Of a stretch of 64,000 bases of DNA, positions 1-10,450 are shown in pieces (position 1 is the stretch's first letter; each line of letters opens with the position of its first letter). The notes below the pieces were generated by a model. That model was not told where the DNA came from, made no database searches, and saw only the letters and a list, made by a program, of their open reading frames with translations. This DNA comes from Desmodesmus armatus (Eukaryota; Chlorophyta; Chlorophyceae; Sphaeropleales; Scenedesmaceae), in the NCBI GenBank assembly GCA_007449985.2, contig VIIQ02000179.1, positions 1 through 64,000 on the forward strand, in the 5' to 3' direction. The position numbers and the translations under genes were made by a program.

Positions 1-428
1 GCAGCAGCAAGGGTGTTTGTCATCAGCCATGTGACGTCGTATGATGCAGCTACTACTTTGGGAAAGCCCCCAGCTACAACCGTGTGCTTTTCCCCAAGAC
101 CACACATGACTGCTTGTTAGTGTCAATCTGCCTTCCACCCCCGCCCCATATGAACATGGACTCCAGCATATGCTGCTGCACTTTGGAAACCAAAGAACCC
201 AACTCGCACCCTCAGCCCCAAATTATATGATGTGCTGTGCTGACACGTGGTTGCAAAGCTGCTCATACATGCTACCGTAGCAGCTGAGCTGTCTCTTGAA
301 GAGGGGCTGTGCAATAAGCTTGCCCGCCTGCTGCTGACCGCTGACTGCAGATGTACTGTCTGTGCTGTCTTCCCTACTTTGAAAACCACATATGCAGTCA
401 GCAGCAGCTGACTGCAGATGTACTGTAC

Positions 429-1670
429 CCTCAGCTGCACCCCTCCACCTCATCTCCTCATTCTCCACAGGCTCATCATGTGTGCAAACTGTGCACACAT
501 GCTCCAGCACCCCTGCCATTGCAGCAACTGCTGTGCGTCTGCCTCGTCGCACCTTTTTCTCCTTCCCAAAGACACAAGCTGCAGTTACTGCCTATGCAAG
601 TAACTACTCATCCCCCCCCCCCCCCCCGCCCCCAAACCCACCCCCACCCAGCCCTGCACTCACATTAATCTGTGGGGGCAGGTTCATCTGCTTCTTAAAC
701 CCCTGCGGCACCACCTCCCCCTTTGCCCGTGCCGCCGCTGCTGCTGCCGCCTGAACCCTCGCCACCTTCTGCAGAGACCCCTCCACCACTGCTGCTGCCG
801 CGCTCATGGCTTGGATTGAAGAATACATCTTTATCTGCACAGAACTGCCCACAATGCCTGGTAGGGTTGCTAGGAAGCCCCTCAGACTGTTCTGGATGAC
901 TAACTGGCCTCCTGAACTGCAACTGCCAATCGTGTACATCCGCAGCTGGAGGGTCTGTGTGGAGACAGGGTTGGGGTTGCTGGGGGAGCTGGAGGGGAGG
1001 GGCGGGGGCGCGGCGGCGGGGTGGGGCGCGGGGTCCCGCCCCACCCACTGCTGCCCCCCCATCCGCTGCTGCTTCCCCAGCCGCCGCTGCCTCCCCAGCC
1101 GCCGCTGCTGCTGCTGCTGCTGCCTGGGGGGTTGAGGTAGCAGCATGTTGGCGGCTGGCTTTGCCCCCAGCGCTTGCCTGAGTAGTAGGCATTCAGGCTG
1201 TCTCGCGTAACGCATTGGCAGCGAGCGACATTTGCGGCCACCACCCTGCATGTCTTAGGGCAGTACTTGCTGGGGGTGTAGTCACGGGCATCACCGTACC
1301 GATAGCCGTCCCAAGTACCCCCGGCTCCTGCACCTGCTGCTGTTGCGTAGGCAAGTGCTACTGCAGGGGGTGCAGCTGCATCCGCTGTGCTGTTTGTTTT
1401 GGTGTAGGTGAGGGCGCCTGCTGTGGGGACGACAGCAGGGGCGCCACTGAGTGCTGCTGCTGTGGCAGCAGCTTGATGGGATGAGGCATCCTGTGCTGCT
1501 GCGAATAACACTCCTAGAGGGCTGCTGCTGCTACTGCTCCAGCTTCTGCTGCTGCTACTGCTCCAGCTACTGCTACTGCTACTGCCAAGATCGCCTGGTG
1601 ACCAGCTGCTGCAGCTGGTAAGAACCAGATAGACTAATAGAGATATGCGGAAACGTCTGATCCAGACCAT
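429..1670 (-). CDS. Secreted low-complexity protein, 3'-partial, several exons
   Basis: I do not recognise the family. The frame opens at ATG 1670 with a basic, then hydrophobic N-terminus (MVWIRRFRISLLVYLVLT), a likely signal peptide. It continues through a Ser-rich stretch, an Ala/Thr-rich part, a Cys-containing part near 1190-1290 (CPKTC, CQC) and Gly/Ser/Trp repeats. A CACAG acceptor at 955-959 leads into exon 664-954 in another frame, which has balanced residue use and ends at a GTGAGT donor (657-663). A third exon-like stretch, 429-578, lies between a CTGCAG acceptor and a GTAC donor and is rich in Lys/Arg then Glu, but its phase does not join cleanly. The donor of the first exon is probably a GTGGGG near 1040-1050. 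The rest should lie left of the window. The composition suggests an extracellular-matrix or wall protein; that is inference. Confidence 0.45.
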
Positions 1671-2896
1671 CGTGCTCGCATCTGCAGTCCTACGAACAGA
1701 GAACAGCAGGCGTCACCAGAGGTCTCGTCTTCCATACATGACCCATATGGGTCAAGCCAAAGTTCAGTGTAGGCTTTCTGATGGTAATAGTTAACGTGGC
1801 AGGTCTCACAAGCATTTGTCAATGCTGCACTGTCGTGGCGTGGCTGGTGCCATGACGGACTTACCCAGACCGCCAGCACACAATCAGTCGCTTACAAAAC
1901 TCTACCAATGCATTGCTGAATTATGGGTTGTCGTGTGCGTGGTATGGAGTAAGCAACACGGACTTGCCAGAAAGCCTTCTGCTGATCGACTGCTGACCTC
2001 TGCTAATTTGAGCTCGCAAGGGCTATTGTCAGTGACTGATGAGGTCGATCGCATCTGTATCTGCCATCCGATTGACGCTTCCAGTGTCACAACCGAGAAG
2101 AACTAGAACAAGAGTTCTCCGCCGTTTTCGTCGTTGGCAGCCCCTTCAGAATTTGACAATGCAGCTGGCTGAAACATAAATTACGAATGCATATCTTCTG
2201 AGCAGGAAGGAACCATCAAGAACAATTGACATTCGTGTGACCAAAGTTCCAAGTTGACTTCCGAGCACCCGGCCCGGTAGCGGGCAGGGCAGACGCGGGT
2301 GACTCGCCCGCCTTCGTACACCGGGTAAGGGCATGCTTTGTTATCAGGTGAGTATTGGCAGAATCTGACCTATGTGTGCCTTCCTACAGAAGCACTACTT
2401 GACATCAATCAGTACAGTATAGCACGGTACTGCTACAGCTTGAGTTTTGGAGGCCAGGTCGCACCCAGCTCCTCCTTTTTGCAACCAGCTGCGAGCAGCT
2501 CTGATCCACACAACACGAAACAACGCAATGCATCTTATACACGCCAGTGAGGGTGGCAGTGCCTTGCAGCCTTCATGTGAAAGGTGCATTGGTGCTGGCA
2601 CTGGGCTCATGCAGCATGCATGCATGCTGATGACCTACAAGACATCCACACAGTAAACAAATTCAGCCGTTATGACACGAAAGTGGTGTTAACTGAAGAA
2701 AGTGGTGTTCACTGAAGTCTTGAAGAGCACCCCAGCCTAAGGTTGCTCCACAGCACCCGGAGCTTGAAGCTCGAATTATGCACGGACGCCACCACCCATG
2801 CATTTAGCGCCTGAGACACACAAGCATGCTGCTGTCAACACTGCTGCCTGTACTGCTGCTGCAGCACACATGCAGCGTTGCTGCTACGACAACACC

Positions 2897-2953
<57 letters not shown>

Positions 2954-3224
2954 CCCCCCCAGCAGCTGCCGCAGTGCTGGCGGTAGGCACAGGGCGGACA
3001 GGACCAGCTGCATGGCGCTCCTCTACACAGAGAGACGCCACATGCCGTCACACCCTGCAGCCCCCCTGCCCCATGCACCAGCTGCTTCCGCGCTGTACAG
3101 GCTTGTTTCATGCTGCTGCTGTTGTTGCCAACAACAGTGAAGTTGCACCTCACTCAGCAGCAGCAGCAGCAGCAGCAGTTGCTACTTATGTCGCAGCTGT
3201 CCTGGTGTCTTTGCCCTGGTGCTG

Positions 3225-3262
<38 letters not shown>

Positions 3263-4292
3263 AGGGGTGTAGGGGCTACAGCCAGCAAGCCTTGCTTAAC
3301 TTAAGCACGGTGCTGCATGTGACCAATGCTGCTGCTGCTGCCTTCAGTGCTGCTGCAGGCTCGACTGGAGCGCCAGCAGGCATGTGAGGAAGCTGCCAGC
3401 TGCGTCTGCTGTTGCTCCCTATGCTGATATACCGGGGCTGCTGTGCCTGCATTGCGATTGAAGTTGGCATGCCTACACTATGGTGCTGCGACTCACTCAG
3501 TCCACACAGGCTAGCGGGTGATGGTCTGGTGCACACATGTGTGACCAGTTGCGCGTATGCTGGGTGATTGAGTTTGACCTGCTGCGCATTTGCACAAAGC
3601 ATGGGTCGTGCATGCAAGTCGAGAAATGACAATCACTTATATACACAGCGCTGACAGTATCCTGGGACACCCCCCTCTAACAGAACACACCAGACCCTGC
3701 TAATGCCTGCAACGCCACTTACAGCCTCCTCAGGCTACAGTGACTGATGTGCAAACACTTTGTGCCACAGTTTAAGATCAGGGCCTGTAGGGCATATGCT
3801 CACCTGCTGCAATCCACTGCAAACGTGCTGTGCTGATCTTCTGCCAACCTGTCAGAAAGCATCCGCTTTGCTGCATCGCTACTCCCAGATTGGGGCATCC
3901 ATATCTAAAACTTCATGAGATGAGCACTACCTACGCAGCTGCGCACTGCAGATGCAAAGAGTGCTGCTGCCATCATGGTGATCAGGCAGCTGCTGTTGCT
4001 TCAGAACGCGCGCAGCCGCAGTTGGAGCCATGATTGACAGGAATAAACTAGCAACATATACAGCAATGATATCACCAAAGGCTGTGAATGTGTGCCGTAA
4101 CCCCTGGCGACGGTTGAAGTTCCTTGGCCACTTGGTGCTTGGTCGGTCACATGGGCTGCCCGCCCAACCTTGATGAGCATGTGACAAGCAGGTACTTCCT
4201 TAGCGCCAGTGCATGATTGCCATTCGCTTGTCGGGTGCGCTCTTCAGGCAGCAGTCATGCCAGCGCGCCTAATTTGGCAGGCACCGTTTCGG
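1671..4292. other. Intergenic stretch, no supportable gene
   Basis: No reading frame here has convincing composition or a recognisable domain. It holds a (CAG)18 tract at 2898-2953, a (CAG)8-like tract near 3159-3178 and a (CTG)14 tract near 3223-3263. The open frames across these tracts are poly-Gln, poly-Ala, poly-Ser or poly-Leu artefacts. The minus frame 3276-3632 is open for 118 codons but has no splice or family support. Confidence 0.5.
2898..2953. repeat. (CAG)n microsatellite
   Basis: An uninterrupted run of about 18 CAG units outside any supported gene. It shows that the trinucleotide expansions of this genome are not confined to coding exons. Confidence 0.9.
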
Positions 4293-4433
4293 TACAGGGG
4301 CCCTGAAATCCCTTAGCTGAACACTACCTGACAGGAGCTCCACTCTGCGCTATCACTGTTACTTGGCCAATGCTAGCAAAGAGTGGAGCACCTGTCAGGT
4401 AGTGTTCAGCTGAGGGATTTCAGGGCCCCTGTA
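4293..4433. repeat. Foldback (inverted-repeat) element
   Basis: The left arm, 4293-4346, begins TACAGGGGCCCTGAAATCCC. Its reverse complement is the right arm, 4380-4433, with only a few mismatches over 54 bp and a 33-bp spacer (4347-4379). It contains no coding. This is the shape of a small foldback MITE, or a strong hairpin if transcribed. No target-site duplication is obvious. Confidence 0.8.
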
Positions 4434-5975
4434 TTTTAACAGCCTGTCAAAGGAGCAGCATGCTGAGAAGCGAGGAGCGAGCTTGCTTGCGTGCCCAACT
4501 GATGTGGGTTCCGCCTCTAGGGGCATATACAAGCTGTGACAGCAGCCTTGGCCCATGCCCTGAGGACACCTCTTGGCGCTCCTGGGAGGTACCACAGCAC
4601 GCTTGTTCTCATCCATGCACAGAGCCAATTTGACACGATTATCTACAGAACAATTTTGAGACTAATGGGGGAGGCCTCCGCGCGGCTAGTCTTGGAACAG
4701 CCTTGCTGGCCACAGTGGGGGTGCAGCTTCTGCTGTGCAACCACTGCTTGGCCAGCGGGCGAGCTAACAGCCCCCACTAACTGTTTTTGCTGCAACAAAG
4801 ATTATGCTTGCTATTTAGTCAACACCAGTGTCACTTCAGTGGCTTGCACAAACCATGTTGCTGTCCAGATGCATCTCCTCTGCTCATGTACACCAGGGGC
4901 AATCCCGTTGCCTACAAGAGCTAGCCGCTGATTGGAGCAGAAGGAATCAGTGGTTGGATGTTACACTGAACACCGGCCGTTTGAGGAGCCAACACAAGGC
5001 TCATTGGCCAAACCAACAACCACAGCAATTTCATTCAGCAGAATCATTCCATTCCAGACGTACTCATGCATGTCAGACCCATCACACAGCTGCCACAGCC
5101 CTATTGCCACTTTGGACCTGTCTGCTATTCAACATCCATGTGCCTGAACTTCAATGGCATTGCTCACACACCTGAAGCACCCAACCATAATCCACCAGTA
5201 GGAAACTTTCCTGAAGCAAGTGCCCTAGCACAGCGTGACCAGACTGCATGAAGAAGGCCACTGCTGCTGTGTTGAGTGAGTCCAAATCAAATCAAAGTTA
5301 GACCTGTAGCTTTGAAGCTCAAGAGCTCATGAAACAAGATGACATGAAGGGGTGACGCAGACGACGGTCTGGTGTTGTGCCCGGGGTGAATCTCAAGAGC
5401 GCCAGGGCCCCTTGTTTTTGTACGGCAGGCTGCTGCAGGCAAAGGCTGACTTGTGTTCCTCAATGCATGGCAGCTTGACAGAGGCTGCCTTGGCAGGAGG
5501 CATGCATGCCAGCACATGCACCACCAATGAGGCAAGCTTGTGGATGACTGTTGAGGTCGCACGGCAATGCGACCTTCAGAGGCATGTGCAGCCTGTGTTG
5601 TGTTGTGCTGTAATGATCACACCCATTGTCAGGTTGCGACACCCAGGTCCTGAGTTCTTCCAGCACTCAAACTCCACCTGTAGTGACCCGCACATGTACA
5701 CTGGTTGGGATTGCCCTGTGTTGACGACAGATGGAAGGGTAAGGGCCGGCCGCTGTCAGATCAGAAGCAGTGAATTAAAGAAGACATTTTCACTGATGAT
5801 CTGTCCGCAACCTTCTTTGCAACACCAAGCGTGATCTAGGAAGGGCGGTTGAAGGTTGCAACCTGCCGGTTGGTGTGAAGTTTGGGTTCCCTGGGCGACT
5901 GCGTCGACTCCGACATCGAAGTTTACATATACATACGTATAATCTTATCTTCGGTCCGAGAGAACCGTCAACGAC
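4434..5975. other. Intergenic stretch upstream of the 5976 gene
   Basis: No gene can be supported. The open frames at 4536-4931 and 5352-5834 lack domain-like composition and have no credible splice partners. The last 100 bases, with an AT-rich patch near 5925-5950, should include the promoter and 5' UTR of the following gene. Confidence 0.4.
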
Positions 5976-8944
5976 ATGCTTGTTCCACGCTTGCTGTTCT
6001 GCAGTGTCGTGCTGTTCGCGGTCTTGTGCTTTGGACAGGAGCAGGTTGCCATGTGCTCCTTGAGTAGTTTTACAAAATGTTACTTGCATCAGCTGGGAAG
6101 CCCAAGGACACAGGCGGAATGGTGAGGGGACCCTGTCAATGGCCACTGCACTGCAGTGCAGCTGCCCGCAGTACCCCCACATGGTGATGTAAGCTGCCAC
6201 CCAAGATGCTGATGTATTCTGTTCACGTCTTGCAGGTTGATGACTTACATATCAGCCGTTGCCGAGCGTTGTCATGGGAGGCCCCTGGAAGCATGCAACA
6301 GCGACCCATACTGCACAGTTGCTCTGCCCCTATACGAGTCAGAACAGTCTGAATTTGAAACAGTTCCCTGAATGTGTGGCTTGAGCAAAGAGACATGACT
6401 TACGCTGACTTCAGTGCACGTTTCAGTCGGCCATGCCGCCCAGACTTTTTCAGAGTGCTCAGCAAGCCTTGCAGGGGCTCCCGTGGTGACCTACTCGTGC
6501 AGTGCGGGGGTCATGGCACCGCAGCGGAGTGCAGGTCGAATCCAAGCTGCATCTGGCTGCGCAGCGGGTGGTGGTTTGAGCCTGGAAATGACGGCAAGAA
6601 CACATTATTCACTGGTGAGGATGTTGACCTCTCGATGCTCTTGCAGAGTGGGGTGCCACCTTGGTATGCATGCTGGCCCAAGTGGCATGTGCCCTACGCT
6701 ACTACGCACTGGCCAGGCATTCAGTACAATGCGAAACCTGAGCCTCTGGTGTGCCCACTATTGACAAGCGAATTCCCTTGCGCTATCTACACAAATGCAT
6801 CGCTACGTGCTGTCAAGTTGCAGCAAGGGGCTGGCCAGGGTGCATCCACCAATAATGTGCATTCTCAGGCCAACACCACTGACAAAGGGGTATCAAAGCC
6901 CTCCAGCGTGGGAAGCACAAACATTTCCATTGCAGATGTGGTAGGCTCTGATACACCATGCGTAGACCTGATGGGTATGAAAGGGACCTGTCCACATGCA
7001 AGCCTGGCCGCGGATTTTGTGGCCAGGCTCTGGAGGGGGTGGGAGATACCCCGTGTGCTGTACACCCAGCACGAAAGAGTGGTGGCTGACCGTTGTGGGT
7101 ATTCAGCGGTGCTGAAGAACCACAGTAACTCCAGAGACACCTCCCATGTGGCCATACCTGCTGCATGGACGGAGCGTCCTGGTGTTGTGGCGGATACGGG
7201 CATGTTCGGCAGCCAGTGCATGTTTGACGGCTGCCACTATTCATCATACGCACCTGTTGACCTGCCAACCCAGTGCAAGGATATCAAGTACATAGGTTTG
7301 CAGGGTGGTGTCTGCAATAACCAAACGATTGATGTGTGCATGGCCAAGGATTCTTGCATAACAGCGCTGACATCTGATGGCTTGTGGGACATTTTGGCCT
7401 GGGCCGTGCTAGGGGAGCATGCTGCAGGAATTCAAGACAGCAGCTTTTGGCTCAAGGGGCTTGCTGCTGCAGGTGAAAGGTGTGGCTCTCTCGAGGCTTG
7501 GCATGAGATGTGCTCACGAGTGCATCCAGATCAGCGTGATGCTTACCTGACCAAGGTCATAGGGGACTATGAGAAGCTGTTTCTGGTCGATGCTCGAGCC
7601 TCTGGGGCAGCAACTAGCGCTGGCATGTCGTGTCAGCCAGTAATAGCGGCGACATACAAAACCTTGGCCGTTTTGTGGATTGCATACGCAGCGACTGTTG
7701 GGGTAGTACTTGTGGCCTTGATGGTGTATTGGTGCCTCTGCCCCGGCCACAGCCGTTCACGCATGCGCAGGCGCCAGGCAGCGTCTGCATATCAGCACGT
7801 GCTGGCCAGTGTGCATGCTCAGCGGTCGCCTGGGGTATCCCAACAGCAGACGGGTGTCTCATCAACGAGGCTGTGGCGGGCGGTGCGTTGGGCAATGCCG
7901 CGTCTTCGCGCTGTGGGGTTTGTTGTAGATATTGGTCTTGACGTATATACACTTGTCATGCTGGTGACGAGCAGGTGGTTTGTGCAGCTGTTGGGTGCAA
8001 TCCTCATGCCATATGCTGTCATGGCAGTGCTGATGGGGCCTGGGCTAGTGAAGGGGCGTTCGGAGTATGCTGCTGGTCTTGTTCCTACATGCTGTTGCTC
8101 GCCTTGTTGCTGGCCCACAGTCTGGTGGCTTGACGTCCGAATGGTGTGCAGCTTGCTTGGGGTGCAGCTTCCTTGTTGTGGAGACAGCAGGGTGGCAGTG
8201 TCTGTGTATACTGAGTTGCGCATGCTGGTTGAGGCTGTTTTTGAGGCGTTGCCCTCAGCGCTGGTCAGCACTGCGGTGCTATACGACAAGCTGGGTCTGC
8301 AGTCGACGGTGTATGCCATCCCTACTGCTGTGTTATGCCTGAGCCTTGCGTCTTCGTTCCTTCGTGGTGCAATTGAGATCTGGAGCTTTGCAGTTCTGAC
8401 ACATGCGCAGCACAACTGCTGCTTTATGACCTCAATTGCTGAAATGGTTTGGGACATGCTGCCTAACACACCGGTGTGCCAACCAGCGCAGCCTCAGCCT
8501 TCCATTCAATGCCCTGCACAGCCAGACGCGTCAGCATGTGCTACTGTTGTCACTGTTGCTCCAGTGCCAATGTCAGTTTCGCAGCATGGTAGTCACCCTC
8601 AGGCTGCACACCCCAATGCAGCAGTACAGGGTGGTAAGCCTCTTGACCCTGCAGCTACTAGTTTGAGCCGGAAGGGCTTTGCTTGGGTGTTATTCTGGGT
8701 GTGGTTCTGGATGTTATTCTTTGGCATTGGCACTGTGCTGCTGTTGATCAGCATCGGTTGTGTTGGGCTATTGGTGCAGGATGGATACATCAGGCTGTGG
8801 GTCATTGCCCTCCCGTACTACCGCTTTGCGGGTGATGCGGGTTGTGGTGCTGGCAGTTTGTTTGCGGCCCTGCACAGCCGCTCAAGTGCCTCATGCACCC
8901 TGCCCAACCTTCTGGCTGTTCGCACATCATTCACTGCAGGCTGA
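5976..8944 (+). CDS. Membrane protein with Cys-rich ectodomain; probable frameshift near 6360
   Basis: Exon 1 is 5976-6121: ATG 5976, a signal-peptide-like start (MLVPRLLFCSVVLFAVLCFG), donor GGTGAGGGG. Exon 2 starts at 6236 after CTTGCAG, and the phases agree (TG|G). Its frame gives a Cys motif (ACNSDPYC) and stops at 6369, while the next frame, open from 6359 to the TGA at 8942, carries the rest, so one indel or an unresolved junction lies near 6356-6364. The ectodomain to about 7640 repeats a spaced Cys pattern (ECRSNPSC, VCMAKDSC). Hydrophobic segments follow near 7665-7735, 7915-8040, 8220-8370 and 8680-8785, so the protein is polytopic with the N-terminus probably outside. A Glu-containing helix pair (LRMLVEAVFEALPSAL) recalls XK-related proteins only loosely. 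Function is unknown; a cell-surface receptor or channel-like role is inference. Confidence 0.7.
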
Positions 8945-10450
8945 GGAGGCTTGTAAGTGGCAGAGCAGGCAATCACATGGCCTGGTGTGTTTGTTGGAAG
9001 GGAGGGTGTCCCAGGAGGCTGTCAGCGCTGCATATGTAAGTGATTGTCAATTCTTGACCCACATCAATGACCCATGCTGTGTGAAAACAGCAGGTCACAC
9101 CCGATCATCCAGCAAATGCGCAACTGGTTTGGTTGAATTGCACAGCAACTTCAATTGCAGTTGAAACTGAAAGCAAGTTGCAGCTAGCGGCTAGCATGGT
9201 CCCTGCAGCGTCTGCTCAAAGCTGCACCCATCCTTCCACATACCCCAACTTGGCTCCAAATAAGTCTCTTGCAGCAAAGTTCAAGAAACAAACCAATCAA
9301 TGCAGGAAGGTGATCGCATGCTCCGTCTGCAGTAGCAACATGTCATGGGTGTGCACAGCTTCTCAGCTGGCAGCACTTGCATGCATCAGTGTTGTAACAC
9401 CACTGCTGTCAATGTCACACAACTACCGGCACCATCCAGGCTAGTAGGGGCGGCTGCTGCTGGTCACACAAACTCTGCAACTTCGAAACTTGGCATGGAT
9501 CGCAGCAGAGGTTGACAGCTGTCGGCTACTACACTGTTCCTGAGGATTCACAGGAAGACAATACTACAACATCGTACAGCACAGGACCAAGCCCAATGCC
9601 AGCCTGATAGCGCTACGAGGGAGCCAGAGGCTCAAGCACCTCAGCGTACATATATCCTGGTAAAGTCTCTCAAAACAACCCCTGTCACAACCAAATCGAT
9701 TCTCTCCTAGTAATCAGCAAATTGACAGCACGGAGCAAGCAGCCAACATAGGGGTCACATGGCACAACCAGCTGCCGGGAACCAACTACATGCCTGTGTA
9801 CCAGTGTGATAAACACAGCAGCAAAGGCACAATTCAGATAGCGCAAAGCACAGACGAGCACAACCTGTAGCCAGACCCAAAAATCCAGCATCCATATGGT
9901 GCTTGTGCCACTGGCGGCTGTGCCGCTGCGCAACGTCCGTGCCACGGGGCGCTGCAAAATAGGAAGCAGCACCAATTGCAGATGCTGCTGCTACTGCTGT
10001 TGTTGACACTCATGGAACCCCTGCTGCATATGCCCCTGCCTGCTTCTGGCACCAGCAACAGATGCAGATGCTGCTCACTCAATGCAGTGCAGCTGCAACC
10101 AGCGCAGCTTGTTCAGACAGCATCAGCACGCCGCGATCAATCCTGCAGTGCCTCTGCAGCCTCTGCTGCTGCCTCCCAAGAAATGACATGGCCTGCGCCT
10201 AATGCTACGGCTGCTGCACTCGGCACTTTGTCTTTGCTGCTGGTCACTCCCACAGCACCTCTGCTGCCTGTACTGCTGTCACAAAGAGCACGGCATGCCC
10301 TGCGCATATTGCTTGCGTCGGCACTCCCAATACTGCTGCTGATATCTCATGTAGCACTCTGCCGCTGCGCCGCTGCCTCCATAGAACATAGCCCAGAAGG
10401 CCTCCTGCTGCTGCTGCTGCTGCTCACTTCACAATCCGCACTGCTGCTGG
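8945..10450. other. Convergent intergenic region
   Basis: This lies between the 3' ends of the plus-strand membrane gene and the minus-strand SET gene. A TGTAA occurs at 8952-8956, with others further on, and may serve polyadenylation of the former. Open frames at 9685-10082 and 9976-10686 are driven by CTG/CAG runs (poly-Leu/Cys/Ala) and are not supported as genes. Confidence 0.45.

Noticed and set aside
6374..6376. GTG as the start codon of the large plus-strand frame
   Set aside because: Nuclear eukaryotic genes start at ATG; upstream exons with a signal peptide at 5976 fit better.
7819..8469. A 216-codon minus-strand open frame
   Set aside because: Shadow of the plus-strand membrane protein coding sequence.
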